Numbered from the stretch's first letter, positions 7,273-17,468 are shown. The stretch is 64,000 nucleotides of DNA from Stenotrophomonas maltophilia (GCA_002364755.1 DEZI01000021.1:124001-188000), one strand, 5' to 3'. The notes: generated by a model not told the origin, from the sequence alone. Made by a program: numbers and translations.

Positions 7273-8607
7273 TTACCTGCGGGTGCCGTCGAGCCAGTTC
7301 GGGCCCTTGTTGGTGAGGAAGAAGACATAGACCACCAACGATACCGCGATCGTGGCGGTGACGTAGATGGCGAACCAGTCGACGTGGCCGGTCTTCAGCG
7401 CGCCCTGGTACAGCAGCGGGGCGGTACCACCGAACAGCGAATTGGCCAGCGCATAGCCCAGGCCCACGCCCAGTGCACGGATGTGGGTGGGGAACAGTTC
7501 GGCCTTCACCACCGCGTTGATGGACGTGTAGCCGGTGAGGATGACAAAGCCCAGCGCCAGGGTCAGGAAGGCGAGGGTGGCATCGTGCTGGTGCGGCAGC
7601 TGGGTGATCAGGTACCAGCTGTACAGCACGCCGCCCACGCCGAAGAACACCAGCAGGCTCTTGCGGCCGATGATGTCCGACAGCCAGCCGCCGACCGGCT
7701 GCAGCACCATCAGCAACGTCAGCACGCCGAGGTTGACCAGGGTGGCGGTCATCGGATCATCCGCGGCAAACGCGCTCTGGATCATCTTCGGGCCGTTCAC
7801 CGAGTAGGTGTAGAAGGCAATGGTGCCGCCGGCGGTGATCAGGAAGCACAGCAGCAGCGGGCGCCACTGGTGCACGACCAGTTCGTACATCGAACCGGAC
7901 TTCTTCGCCTTGCCTTCGCGCGCGGCCTCGATCGACGATTCTTCCATCGTCTCGTCCATTCCTCGGCGCAGCCAGAACACCACGACCGCGGCAATGCCAC
8001 CGATGCCGAAGGCGATGCGCCAGCCGAACTCGGAGATTTCCGGCTTGCCCCAGAAGTTCAGCATCAGGAACAGCGTGAGCTGGGCCAGCACATGGCCGCC
8101 GACCAGGGTGACGTAGTGGAACGAGGACAGGAAGCCGCGGCGGCCGGGAATGGCGGCCTCGGACATGTAGGTGGCGCTGGCGCCGTACTCACCGCCGGTG
8201 GCAAAGCCCTGCAGCAGGCGTGCGAACAGCAGGATGATCGCCGCCCAGATGCCGATGCTGGCCGCGGTGGGCGTGATGGCGATGAGGAAGGAGCAGACGG
8301 CCATCAGGGTGACCGACACGGTGAGCGCCAGGCGACGGCCGTGGCGATCGGCGAAGCGGCCGAAGAACCAGGCGCCGATCGGGCGCATCAGGAACGTGGC
8401 GGCGAAGATCGCCCACACGTACAGGGTGGAGTTCTTGTCTTCGGGCGAGAAGAACTGCGATTCGAAGTACACGGCGAACACCGAGTACACGTAGACGTCA
8501 TACCACTCCACCAGGTTGCCGGCGGAGCCTTTGAGGGTATTGGAGATCGAGCGGCGCAGCGCGGCGCCGTCGGTGCTGGGAACAGCAGGTTGGGACGTGG
8601 TGCTCAT
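7273..8607 (-). CDS. kgtP: KgtP-type alpha-ketoglutarate:H+ symporter (MFS)
   Basis: A 444-residue major facilitator of the metabolite:H+ symporter family with 12 membrane segments. Strong similarity to E. coli KgtP is visible: SAGNLVEWYDVYVYS near the start, FLMRPIGAWFFGRFADRHGR (loop 2-3 signature), LLQGFATGGEYGASATYMSE and ELFPTHIRALGVGLGYALAN. It probably imports 2-oxoglutarate or a related dicarboxylate. The ATG at 8607 was chosen because the longer frame adds 32 unrelated residues. The gene is divergent from yedA across a 312-base gap. Confidence 0.86.
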   Translation of the reverse strand: MSTTSQPAVPSTDGAALRRSISNTLKGSAGNLVEWYDVYVYSVFAVYFESQFFSPEDKNSTLYVWAIFAATFLMRPIGAWFFGRFADRHGRRLALTVSVTLMAVCSFLIAITPTAASIGIWAAIILLFARLLQGFATGGEYGASATYMSEAAIPGRRGFLSSFHYVTLVGGHVLAQLTLFLMLNFWGKPEISEFGWRIAFGIGGIAAVVVFWLRRGMDETMEESSIEAAREGKAKKSGSMYELVVHQWRPLLLCFLITAGGTIAFYTYSVNGPKMIQSAFAADDPMTATLVNLGVLTLLMVLQPVGGWLSDIIGRKSLLVFFGVGGVLYSWYLITQLPHQHDATLAFLTLALGFVILTGYTSINAVVKAELFPTHIRALGVGLGYALANSLFGGTAPLLYQGALKTGHVDWFAIYVTATIAVSLVVYVFFLTNKGPNWLDGTRR

Positions 8608-8919
8608 CTGGGTGAGGATCCTCGATGCGGTGCTTCCGTGCGGGAAAGATCGGTGCCAGGCGCGCGCGTGGGGCGCTGCCAGCCAGCCTCCTAGGTACTG
8701 CATCCCACGTCAACGCCGGGTGCCGGAGGGGCGGGCAGCGCATGGGGACCGCACAGGGTGACAGCGGCCCGCAGAGGGAACCATAGCTAGATCGTCGTAC
8801 GCGATGTCGCGGGCTGCGCGTTCAGTAAAGCCCTGCAAGGCCTGCGTGGCTGCCGGAAGCGGGGTTGCTCCGTCACCCGAACCTTCTAGAATCCCTTTTC
8901 CCCTGCCTGCTGGTGCGTC
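8608..8919. other. Divergent intergenic region kgtP/yedA
   Basis: A 312-base spacer with no supported gene. It holds the yedA promoter candidate at 8865-8892. I see no GTAG repeat, no clear operator and no convincing kgtP promoter. Confidence 0.5.
8865..8892 (+). promoter_or_regulatory. Candidate sigma-70 promoter of yedA-rarD
   Basis: TTGCTC (8865-8870) and TAGAAT (8887-8892) are separated by 16 bases and lie 28 bases before the yedA ATG. Confidence 0.55.
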
Positions 8920-9825
8920 ATGTCGGCTTCTCCTGTTCCTTCTGCGGCTGCCCCCCGGGGTGGCCTTGTCGCGCTGGCCTTGCTGCTGGTCTACGTGGTC
9001 TGGGGCTCGACCTACCTGGGCATCGCCAAGGCCCTGCATGGCGGCGCGCTGCCGCTCACCATGGTCTCCGGCAGCCGCTTCATCATCGCCGGCGGCCTGA
9101 TGTACCTGGCCCTGCGCCTGTTCTGGAAGATGCCACGGCCGAGCCTGCGGCAGTGGCGCAACCTGGTCATCATGGGCGCGACCATGCTGGTGCTGGGCAA
9201 CGGCATGGTGGTGCTGGCCGAGCGCGAAGTGTCCTCAGGCCTGGCCGCGACGGCGGTGGCCTCGGTGCCGCTGTGGATGGCGCTGTTCTCCGCGTTTCGC
9301 GGCCAGCACGCCAGCCGCGGCGAATGGCTGGGCATCGCGATCGGTTTCATCGGCGTGGTCTGGCTCAATGCCGGCAGCAGCCTCACGGCGTCGCCCACCG
9401 GGCTGGTGCTGCTGCTGATCGCACCGGTCGGCTGGGCGTTCGGCTCGGTGTGGGCGCGCGGCCTGGACCTGCCTGGTCCGTTCATGACCGCCGCCGGGCA
9501 GATGATCTGCGGCGGCGTGCTGCTGGTGCTGATCGGCCTGGCGGTGGGCGAGCGCCCGACCACGCTGCCCGACGCCGGCGGCCTGCTGGCCATGGCCTAC
9601 CTGTGCGTGTTCGGTTCGATCGTGGCGTTCACCGCCTATGTCTGGCTGCTGCACAACGTGCGCCCTGCGCTGGCGGGCAGTTACGCCTATGTCAATCCGG
9701 TCATCGCGGTGCTGCTGGGGGCGGCACTGAATGGCGAGCAGTTCGGCTGGCGTGATTTCCTGGCGATGGCGGTCATCCTGCTGGGCGTGGTGGTGCTGAC
9801 CATGGCAAGGACCTGGAAGAAGTGA
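8920..9825 (+). CDS. yedA: EamA-family drug/metabolite exporter (YedA type)
   Basis: A 301-residue inner-membrane transporter of the DMT/EamA superfamily with 10 predicted membrane segments in two EamA repeats. The first starts LVYVVWGSTYLGIAKAL, a signature of the YedA/RhtA branch; the second ends with GSYAYVNPVIAVLLGAALNGE. It presumably exports an amino acid or similar metabolite; the substrate cannot be told. The ATG at 8920 fits the N-terminus. It overlaps or abuts rarD, so the two EamA proteins are very likely co-transcribed from the promoter at 8865. Confidence 0.88.
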   Translation: MSASPVPSAAAPRGGLVALALLLVYVVWGSTYLGIAKALHGGALPLTMVSGSRFIIAGGLMYLALRLFWKMPRPSLRQWRNLVIMGATMLVLGNGMVVLAEREVSSGLAATAVASVPLWMALFSAFRGQHASRGEWLGIAIGFIGVVWLNAGSSLTASPTGLVLLLIAPVGWAFGSVWARGLDLPGPFMTAAGQMICGGVLLVLIGLAVGERPTTLPDAGGLLAMAYLCVFGSIVAFTAYVWLLHNVRPALAGSYAYVNPVIAVLLGAALNGEQFGWRDFLAMAVILLGVVVLTMARTWKK

Positions 9826-9827
9826 GC

Positions 9828-10721
9828 ATGGACGAGAAGGAACAACGCAGCGGCCTATGGGTCACTGCTTCCACCTTCGTGCTGTGGGGGCTGGTGCCGG
9901 TGTACTGGCATCTGCTCAACGAGGTGCCGTCGTTCCAGATCATTGCCCACCGCATCATCTGGTCCACGGTGCTGGTGGTGGCGTGGCTGCTGCTGAGCGC
10001 GCGCCTGGGCTGGTGGCGGAAGATCGCCGCGCAGCCGCGCGCGCTGCCGATCCTGGCGGTATCCAGCCTGACCATTGCCTTCAACTGGGGCCTGTACATC
10101 TGGGCGGTCAATGCCGGGCATGTGATCGAAACCAGCCTGGGCTACTTCATCAACCCGCTGGTGAACGTGCTGCTGGGCGTGCTGGTGCTGAAGGAGCGCC
10201 TGCGCCGCGTGCAGTGGATGGCAGTGGCGATGGCCGCGGTAGGCGTGGCCTGGCTGACCATCGATGCCGGCACGCCGCCGTGGATCGCGCTGGGCCTGGC
10301 GTGTTCGTTCGGCCTGTACGGCCTGCTGCGCAAGCTGGTGTCGGTCGATCCGGTGGCCGGACTGGGCGTGGAGAGCCTCTACCTGTTCCTGCCCGCGCTG
10401 GCGTTTGCGGTGTGGGCCGAGAACGGTCATGGCGGCGCGTTCTTCCACGGCTGGGGCTGGCGCAACGATCTGCTGCTGGTGTTCGGTGGCGTGGTCACTG
10501 CGGTGCCGCTGATCGGCTTCGCCTACGGGGTGAAGCGCATTCCGCTGTCGCTGGTCGGCATCCTGCAGTACATCGCACCGAGCCTGCAGCTGCTGCTGGG
10601 TGTGTTCTTCTTCCACGAGGCGTTCGATACCGGCAAGGCAATTGGTTTTGCGGTGATCTGGGCCGGGCTGGTGTTGTTCGTCGGCGAGAACGTGCGGGCG
10701 ATGCGGGCGGCGAAGCGGTAA
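9828..10721 (+). CDS. rarD: RarD family EamA transporter
   Basis: A 297-residue inner-membrane protein of the RarD branch of the EamA superfamily, with about 10 membrane segments. Diagnostic stretches are FVLWGLVPVYWHLL, EIIAHRIIWS-like VPSFQIIAHRIIWS, ETSLGYFINPLVNVLLG and LQYIAPSLQLLLGVFFFHE. RarD proteins were named from a chloramphenicol-sensitivity phenotype; the substrate is unsettled. The ATG at 9828 has GGAAG about 10 bases upstream. An in-frame GTG at 9822 overlaps the yedA stop and would add two residues. Confidence 0.9.
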   Translation: MDEKEQRSGLWVTASTFVLWGLVPVYWHLLNEVPSFQIIAHRIIWSTVLVVAWLLLSARLGWWRKIAAQPRALPILAVSSLTIAFNWGLYIWAVNAGHVIETSLGYFINPLVNVLLGVLVLKERLRRVQWMAVAMAAVGVAWLTIDAGTPPWIALGLACSFGLYGLLRKLVSVDPVAGLGVESLYLFLPALAFAVWAENGHGGAFFHGWGWRNDLLLVFGGVVTAVPLIGFAYGVKRIPLSLVGILQYIAPSLQLLLGVFFFHEAFDTGKAIGFAVIWAGLVLFVGENVRAMRAAKR

Positions 10722-10728
10722 TCGCGAT

Positions 10729-10767
10729 GGGGTCAGAGCCCTTCGCGTTGCGAAGGGATCCGACCCC
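10729..10767. repeat. Palindromic intergenic repeat, copy 1
   Basis: A 39-base imperfect palindrome begins GGGGTCAGAGCCCTT and ends GGGATCCGACCCC. A second copy in opposite orientation lies at 39144-39184, after a different gene, so this is a dispersed repeat family distinct from the GTAG units. Confidence 0.75.
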
Positions 10768-10776
10768 GGCTCCGGC

Positions 10777-10809
10777 AAAAAAGAACGGCGCCCCGAGGGG
10801 CGCCGTTCT
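10777..10809 (-). terminator. Intrinsic terminator of the TonB-receptor gene
   Basis: The stem AACGGCGCCCC/GGGGCGCCGTT (10784-10794 with 10797-10807) is followed, on the minus strand, by six T residues (10782-10777). It lies about 55 bases past the receptor stop codon. Confidence 0.88.
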
Positions 10810-10863
10810 GCTTCCATCTCCGGCCAGGAGAGAGTTGGCCGGAACGGGAACGCGGGTGCAGGC

Positions 10864-13689
10864 TTAGAAGCGCTGCTGGTATTTCATGTACATGAAACGA
10901 CCGATGTCGAAGCCGCCGTAGTAGACGAAGCTGCTGTTCGGCTGGCTGTACATCACCGGACCCTGGTGGTCGAACACGTTGTTCAGGCCCAGCGAAACGG
11001 TGCCATCCCACGGCAGGCTGTAACGCACCTGCAGGTCGTGGAAGGTGTTCGAACCCACCTTGTTGGTCGGCGAGGCATCGGTGTAGGCCGAACTGAAGCC
11101 TGGCAGGTTGCACTCGTCCAGGTAGGAGCACTTCTCCTTCATGCTGGAGTAGTAACGCGCGGTCCAACCGATGCCCAGGTTGCCGTACTGCCAGTCCAGG
11201 TTGAAGGTCGAGCGCACGCGGAAGTTGCCGCCCCAGCTGGTCAGCTGTTCCACCGGCGTGGTGACGGCGTTGTCGTTACGCTGTTCCAGGTAGTCGGTAT
11301 AGGTGGTGTTCCAGGTGACGGCGAACTTGCCGAACGCGGTTTCCGGCAGGCGGTAGCGCGCACTGATGTCATAGCCGGCGGTTTCGCGGTAGCCGGCGTT
11401 GACCAGCGAGCGGTCCAGCGCATTGACCTGGCCGTTGCTGCCGCGGGTGAAGCGACCGCAGGCCGCGTCCGAACCCTGCACGTAGCACTGTTCCAGGATG
11501 CTGGTGGCCGACTCGCCGACGATGGCGTTGTCGATGCGGATCTTCCACCAGTCCAGGCTGACGTCCAGGCCCTGCACGAAGTCCGGGCTGTAGACCAGGC
11601 CGACGGTCCAGGTCTTGGCGGTTTCCGGCTTCAGCTCCGGGTTGGAACCCGAGTTGAAATCGGTGGTGGCCTGCTGGCCCGGCTTGCTGGCCACGCTGCC
11701 GTCGCTGTTGAGCTGGCGGAAGTTGGCCGGCACGTTCAGGGCCTTGCAGCGTGCGGCAACCGCAGCGCTGGTGGCGGCGGTGCCGAACGAGGTATCGCAC
11801 GGGTCGGTGAACGAGTCACGGCTGCTGACGGTGCCGCCGTACAGGTCGTCCACGGTGGGCGCACGGAAGCCGGTGCCGTAGGTGGCGCGCACCAGCAGGC
11901 TGTCGATCGGCTTCCACTTCACGCCGAACTTGCTGTTGGTGGTCGATCCGAAGTTGTTGTAATCCGAATAGCGACCGGCCACGTCCAGCGACAGCTCACG
12001 GGCAAAGGCCATGTCGGCCAGCAGCGGCACCTGCAGTTCCAGGTAGACCTCGCTGAGCGAGTAGTCGCCCTGGGTCGGCTTGCCGCTGGTGCCGGCGATC
12101 TGGCCGTTCTGCACCATCAGGTCCGGGGTGTAGCGTGCTTCTTCGGTACGGTGCTCGAAGCCCATCGCGGTCAGCACGTCGCCGGCCGGCAGGGTGAACA
12201 GCGAGCCGGAGATGTTGGCGCTGGCCACCTTGGTGGTGGTCTGGCTCTTGTCCACGAAGCGGGCGAACAGGTAGTCCTGCACGTCCTGGTTGCTCAGCGA
12301 GCCCGGGCCGGTGTAGCCCATCGGTGCGGCCGGGTTCCACGGCACGCAGCCGGCGATCACCGCATTGGTGGTACCGCAGTAGGCCACGCCATCCTTGATG
12401 AAGGACGGGCCGACGGCGAGGTTGACGTTCGGCTGGTACATGCTGCCGGTGCCGATGCGCTCGCCTTCATTGCGGTTGTAGGTGTAGTTGACGTTCCAGT
12501 CCCAGTAGCGCGAACCGGTGTCGAAGCTGCCTTCCAGACCCAGGCTGCCGCGCTTGGTTTCCAGGTTGTTCTCGGTGCCACGCAGCATTTCTTCGGTGCG
12601 GTGCGAGAACAGCACGTCCTGGCCCCACAGGTTGAATGCGCTGTCCTTGGACAGGGCGGCGCGGGTGCCGTTGCGCGCCTGTGCGGCAGTCACCGAGTAC
12701 GGGTAACCGGCCAGGTGCTTGCTCGATTCACGCTTGCTGTACAGCGCATCGGCGACGACGCGCAGGTTGTCGTTGATCGAGAAGCCACCGTTGGCGAACA
12801 CCGAAGTGCGCTCCAGGCCGGTCAGCAGGCTCATGTTGGTCTTGGTGTTGGCGCCATCGGCCGGGTTCAGCGTGTGGAAGTTGGCTGCATCGGTCGGGTC
12901 ACCGCCCGGGCCGACGGTCACCGGCTTTCCGCCGACGGTGACGCTGCCCCACGGCGTGGTGCCGTTGAGGCCGTCGTTCGGGTGGCGCGGGCCGTTGACG
13001 TAGCGGGTGAACTCACGCGCGCCGCCCATCACTTCGTCTTCCTTGGTGCGCTCGGCGCCCACGCTGAACCAGCCGCGGTCGAAAGTCTTGCCGAAGGTGG
13101 CGCTGTAGGAGCGCTTCTGGCCGTCACCTTCGCCGTACTGGCCGACGTAGACGCTGGCTTCGCCACCGTCGAAATTCTTGCGGGTGATGATGTTGACCAC
13201 ACCGGCGATGGCGTCCGAGCCGTACAGCGCCGACGCACCGTCGGTCAGCACTTCCACGCGCTCGACGATGGCCGAGGGAATCGATGCCAGGTCGGAATAA
13301 CCGCCGGCGCTGACGCCCATGCGGCGGCCGTCGATCAGCACCAGGCTGCGTTCCGGGCCCAGGTTGCGCAGGCTGACATACATGCCACCGAAGTCGCGCG
13401 AGGAGGTCAGCGACGAAGCGCGGCTCATGCTCGGCGAACCGGCAGCGGTTACGTCCTGCAGGATGTCGGCGACGTTGACGTAGCCCTTCTTCTCGATCTC
13501 GGCGCGGTTGAGCGCGACCACCGGCTGGGCGGTCTCGACACTGGCCTGGCGGATGCGCGAGCCGGTGATTTCGATGCGGTCGAGGTTGGTGGTGTTGTCG
13601 CCCGCATCCTGTGCGAAGGCGGGGGTGGTGCAGCTGGCAGCCAGCGCGATCACGATCGCGTTGCGCAGCGGGGTGGTCTTCAGGGACAT
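10864..13689 (-). CDS. TonB-dependent outer-membrane receptor
   Basis: A 941-residue outer-membrane active transporter. It has a signal peptide (residues about 1-25, ending AFAQ) and a TonB-box-like DRIEITGSRIR stretch. The plug domain (about 50-165) includes GPERSLVLIDGRRMG and GSDAIAGVVNIITRK. A long beta-barrel ends in aromatic MKYQQRF, as expected for BAM-dependent insertion. The ligand cannot be told: no siderophore or carbohydrate genes are nearby. The ATG at 13689 begins the signal peptide. The gene appears monocistronic, with a terminator at 10777-10809. Confidence 0.92.
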   Translation of the reverse strand: MSLKTTPLRNAIVIALAASCTTPAFAQDAGDNTTNLDRIEITGSRIRQASVETAQPVVALNRAEIEKKGYVNVADILQDVTAAGSPSMSRASSLTSSRDFGGMYVSLRNLGPERSLVLIDGRRMGVSAGGYSDLASIPSAIVERVEVLTDGASALYGSDAIAGVVNIITRKNFDGGEASVYVGQYGEGDGQKRSYSATFGKTFDRGWFSVGAERTKEDEVMGGAREFTRYVNGPRHPNDGLNGTTPWGSVTVGGKPVTVGPGGDPTDAANFHTLNPADGANTKTNMSLLTGLERTSVFANGGFSINDNLRVVADALYSKRESSKHLAGYPYSVTAAQARNGTRAALSKDSAFNLWGQDVLFSHRTEEMLRGTENNLETKRGSLGLEGSFDTGSRYWDWNVNYTYNRNEGERIGTGSMYQPNVNLAVGPSFIKDGVAYCGTTNAVIAGCVPWNPAAPMGYTGPGSLSNQDVQDYLFARFVDKSQTTTKVASANISGSLFTLPAGDVLTAMGFEHRTEEARYTPDLMVQNGQIAGTSGKPTQGDYSLSEVYLELQVPLLADMAFARELSLDVAGRYSDYNNFGSTTNSKFGVKWKPIDSLLVRATYGTGFRAPTVDDLYGGTVSSRDSFTDPCDTSFGTAATSAAVAARCKALNVPANFRQLNSDGSVASKPGQQATTDFNSGSNPELKPETAKTWTVGLVYSPDFVQGLDVSLDWWKIRIDNAIVGESATSILEQCYVQGSDAACGRFTRGSNGQVNALDRSLVNAGYRETAGYDISARYRLPETAFGKFAVTWNTTYTDYLEQRNDNAVTTPVEQLTSWGGNFRVRSTFNLDWQYGNLGIGWTARYYSSMKEKCSYLDECNLPGFSSAYTDASPTNKVGSNTFHDLQVRYSLPWDGTVSLGLNNVFDHQGPVMYSQPNSSFVYYGGFDIGRFMYMKYQQRF

Positions 13690-13955
13690 CCGTGAAATCT
13701 CGTGTTTCAGAAAAAAACATGCGCCCGTTCTGTGGGCGCGTGGGGTACTGCAAACCAACGTGGGGGGCGGGATTCTAGAGTGTTTTCATTCGTAACTGTT
13801 TGTCCCTGCGTGTTTCATCGCGGTGAAGATGAATCGCAACCAACAATCCACAGGAGGGCTGTGCGCAACGTCACGCGCGAGCTGTATTCGATGCGCAGAG
13901 GCACCGATAACGGCTGCAATCGCATGATCTGTAATGCGCAGGGTGTGCGTGTGTT
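13690..13955. other. 5' region of the TonB-receptor gene
   Basis: A 266-base stretch, relatively AT-rich near 13780-13850, between the receptor start and a GTAG array. It presumably carries the receptor promoter, but I see no Fur-box-like palindrome and no promoter good enough to assign. Confidence 0.4.
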
Positions 13956-14104
13956 CATCCACGCATGGCGTGGATCTACTGGAATGCGGACACCCGCGCG
14001 ATCGACACGCGCATCGGTAGATCCACGCCATGCGTGGATAGGGCATCGGTAGATCCACGCCATGCGTAGACAGGGCATCGGTAGATCCACGCCATGCGTG
14101 GATG
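13956..14104. repeat. SMAG (GTAG) array, four units
   Basis: One inverted unit (13956-13979, ending CTAC) is followed by three direct units of the GTAGATCCACGCC type at 14017, 14049 and 14081. The direct units repeat with a 32-base period and a GGGCATCG linker. The middle unit has a substitution (GCGTAGAC) that weakens its palindrome. The array lies between the receptor gene and the 3' end of the efflux operon. Confidence 0.9.
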
Positions 14105-14112
14105 ATGCCCAC

Positions 14113-14140
14113 AAAAAAGGGCGAAGCCTTCGCTTCGCCC
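14113..14140 (-). terminator. Intrinsic terminator of the four-gene efflux operon
   Basis: GGGCGAAGC (14119-14127) pairs with GCTTCGCCC (14132-14140) over a 4-base loop. On the minus strand a run of six T follows (14118-14113). It lies about 36 bases past the last permease stop codon. Confidence 0.9.
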
Positions 14141-14175
14141 TTCCACATCCATCACCGCACGCACGTATGCGCTGA

Positions 14176-15492
14176 TCAGGTTTCGCGCAGCGCCGTGGTG
14201 ATCGGCAGGCGCGCCGCGCGCAGTGCCGGGAACAGGCCACCGACCAGGCCGATGCCCAGCGCCCACTTCAGCCCATTCCACAGCAGCTCCGGTGATACAT
14301 GGAACTTGAACACCACGGCGCTGAAATTGCTGCCGATGGTGGACACGCTGTATCCGTTGAACAACAACCAGGCCACGGCGCAGCCGAGCAACCCGCCCAG
14401 CAGCGCCAGCAGCATGGTTTCCAGCATTACTGCGGTCACCACCGGCAGGCCGCGGAACCCGATCGCACGCATGGTGGCGATCTCGCGCGCACGCGTCGCG
14501 ACTGCCGCATACATGGTGTTGAGCGCACCAAACACGGCGCCCACTGCCATGATCATGCCGATCACCTTGCCAAGGATGTCGATCAGCTTGGTCAGGCCGC
14601 CGCCCTGCTTGCTGTAGTACGCACGCGTGGTTTCCACGTCCAGCTTCAGCCGAGGATCGGCCGCTACGGCCGCCTTGAACTGTTCGAAGCCAGGCTTGCC
14701 ATCGGTGCGCACGCTGATCGACTGCCATGCACTGCGCTGGTAGGTGGTGGCCAGCGTATCGGCATCGGTCCACATTTCCGAATCGTGCGCATCCCCCGAG
14801 GCGAACACACCCACCACGGTCCAGGCCTGGTTGCCCAGGGTCAGCGTCTTGCCGACGTCCAGATCGCGGAACTGTCCCTGCGCGCCCTGGCCGACCACGA
14901 TCTCGCGCAGGCCAGTGCCGAACGTGCGGCCCTGCACGATCTTCACCTTGTCATGCACTGCCCACGCCTGTGGGCCAACGCCGCGGAACTGCGCGTTGAC
15001 GTCGGTGCCGTCGGCCTTGGACACGAGGTTCACCACCTGCGACAGCTCCGGCGACAGCAGCGGCCGGCCTTCGCCATCGCGGCTGATGCCGGGCAGGGTG
15101 GACAGCATCGGCACCTGCTCGCGCGTGATGACCGAATTGGTCTCGGCCTGCGAGCCGCCGCGCAGCACGATGGCGGTGGTGTCATCGCCAGTGTTGTTGA
15201 GCGTGGCCTGGAAGCCCTCGCCCATGGCCAGCATCGCCACCAGTACGCCGACCACGCCGGCAATGCCGACCACGATCACCGAGGAGGCACCCCAGCGCTG
15301 CGGCAGGCTGGCGATGCCGATACGGGTGGCCGCCAGCGCCAGCCGCCCGCTGCGGGTCAGCAGCAGCCACAGCGCCACCAGCACCGCCACGGCCAGTACA
15401 CCGACCCACGGCAAGCCGATCCACAGCAGCAGGCCCACCGCCAGCAGCAGCACGGTCAGTGCATTTCCCAACCACTTCTTGATCCTGTTCAT
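14176..15492 (-). CDS. ABC transporter permease (FtsX/MacB type), second of two
   Basis: A 438-residue inner-membrane permease. Two N-terminal membrane segments (about 10-50) and one near 72-92 precede a large periplasmic MacB-like core domain (about 100-310). Three C-terminal segments with the FtsX signature follow (AVFGALNTMYAAVATRAREIATMRAIGF, split as usual). It is the last gene of the adaptor-ATPase-permease-permease operon. AGGAGG lies just upstream of its ATG and 12 bases separate it from the previous gene. It should pair with the permease at 15505 as a heterodimer, exporting or transducing force to the periplasmic adaptor; the substrate is unknown. Confidence 0.88.
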   Translation of the reverse strand: MNRIKKWLGNALTVLLLAVGLLLWIGLPWVGVLAVAVLVALWLLLTRSGRLALAATRIGIASLPQRWGASSVIVVGIAGVVGVLVAMLAMGEGFQATLNNTGDDTTAIVLRGGSQAETNSVITREQVPMLSTLPGISRDGEGRPLLSPELSQVVNLVSKADGTDVNAQFRGVGPQAWAVHDKVKIVQGRTFGTGLREIVVGQGAQGQFRDLDVGKTLTLGNQAWTVVGVFASGDAHDSEMWTDADTLATTYQRSAWQSISVRTDGKPGFEQFKAAVAADPRLKLDVETTRAYYSKQGGGLTKLIDILGKVIGMIMAVGAVFGALNTMYAAVATRAREIATMRAIGFRGLPVVTAVMLETMLLALLGGLLGCAVAWLLFNGYSVSTIGSNFSAVVFKFHVSPELLWNGLKWALGIGLVGGLFPALRAARLPITTALRET

Positions 15493-15504
15493 GGGGTGTC
15501 CTCC

Positions 15505-16662
15505 TCAGCGGCCGGCCAACGCATCGACGATCTTCAGGCGCTTGGCGCGCAGCGCGGGCAGCAGCCCGACCACGACGCCGATCACCACGATCAGGCCGAT
15601 ACCCACCAGCCAGGTGGGGGTCGGTACGTGCGGTGGCAGCATGCCCAGGCTCTTCGGTGCGATCGCCGGCAGCACCAGCGCGGCCAGGCCCATGCCGATC
15701 AGGCCGCCGAGGCCGATCAGCAGCACCGACTCGACCATCACCAGCGTCAGCACGGTGCTGTCCTTGAAGCCCAGCGTCTTCAGCGTGGCCAGCTCGGGAA
15801 TGCGCTCGCGCACGGCCTGCGCCATGGTGTTGCCGGTCAGCAGCAGCAGGGTGAAAAACACCGCGCCCATGATCGAGGTGACGATCATGCCGATGTCCGC
15901 GAACTGCTTGACGAAGGCCTGCTGGAACGCCGATTCGGTCTGGGTCTTGGTCTCGTGGTCGGAGTTGGCCGAGATCGCATCGATGGCCTGTGCCACCCGC
16001 GAGGCATGGCCGGGGTTGTCCAGGGTGATCGTGTACCAGCTCACCTGGTTCTTGATGTAGTCGTTGGATTCGTCGAAGTATTTCCAGTTCATCATCAGCT
16101 GGCGTTCTTCGTTGCTTGCCTGCGCGCGGTCCTTCGAGCGGAAGATGCCCTTCAGTTCCAGCGGCCAGTCATTGCTGCCGCCGCGCGGGAAGATCGTTGC
16201 CTGCAGCGGAATGGTGTCGCCGATCTTCCAGCCGAACTGGTTGGCCAGGGTCTCGCCGACGATGGCGCCGGTGCGGGTCTGCTTCCAGTCTTCCAGCTGC
16301 GCCGGGTCGATCTGCAGTTCGCGGTAGACGTCGAAGTAGTTGGGCGACACCGAGAAGTTCGGGAAGAAGTTCTTCGGGTCCTGATAGATGCCGCCGAACC
16401 ACATGCCATAGGCCACGTCGCGCACGCCGTCGACCTGGCGGATCTGCGTTTCCAGGCGGATCGGCAGCGACTGGGTGATCGACAGGCGCGAAGCAGTGAC
16501 CAGGCGGTTGGCACCCTCCACGCTGCCGCCGGAATTGAACGCCACGCGTACCGAATCGAGCATGCCGAACAGCAGGAACGCCGCGACCACCGAAAGCAGG
16601 GTCAGCAGGGTCCGGGTGCGGCTGCGGAACAGCTGGGCCCAGACCAGGGAAAAGTATTTCAT
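15505..16662 (-). CDS. ABC transporter permease (FtsX/MacB type), first of two
   Basis: A 385-residue inner-membrane permease. There is one N-terminal membrane segment (LLTLLSVVAAFLLFGMLDSV), a periplasmic MacB-like domain (about 45-260), then three C-terminal segments. The FtsX signature AVRERIPELATLKTLGFKDS is clear. GGAGG lies 8 bases before the ATG, and 14 bases separate it from the ATPase gene. The sister permease follows. The pair differs in sequence, so the working transporter is probably a heterodimer with the ATPase at 16677. Confidence 0.88.
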   Translation of the reverse strand: MKYFSLVWAQLFRSRTRTLLTLLSVVAAFLLFGMLDSVRVAFNSGGSVEGANRLVTASRLSITQSLPIRLETQIRQVDGVRDVAYGMWFGGIYQDPKNFFPNFSVSPNYFDVYRELQIDPAQLEDWKQTRTGAIVGETLANQFGWKIGDTIPLQATIFPRGGSNDWPLELKGIFRSKDRAQASNEERQLMMNWKYFDESNDYIKNQVSWYTITLDNPGHASRVAQAIDAISANSDHETKTQTESAFQQAFVKQFADIGMIVTSIMGAVFFTLLLLTGNTMAQAVRERIPELATLKTLGFKDSTVLTLVMVESVLLIGLGGLIGMGLAALVLPAIAPKSLGMLPPHVPTPTWLVGIGLIVVIGVVVGLLPALRAKRLKIVDALAGR

Positions 16663-16676
16663 CGCCGGGGCCTCCG

Positions 16677-17366
<690 letters not shown>

Positions 17367-17468
17367 CGGGGTTCTCCACGAAAGGTTGGACACGGGGATG
17401 CGCGCCGGCCACGGGCCGGAGCTTGCATCGAACGGTGCTGCCGGCGGCGCCACGCGGGCGCCAGGCCA

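Noticed and set aside
10966..13695. A 909-codon plus-strand frame opposite the TonB-dependent receptor
   Set aside because: It is Val/Gly/His-rich shadow coding with no signal or domain; the receptor on the minus strand is unambiguous.
13956..14104. Possible small CRISPR-like array (regular 32-base period)
   Set aside because: Units are palindromic GTAG elements, linkers are only 8 bases and nearly identical, and no cas genes occur. It is a SMAG array.
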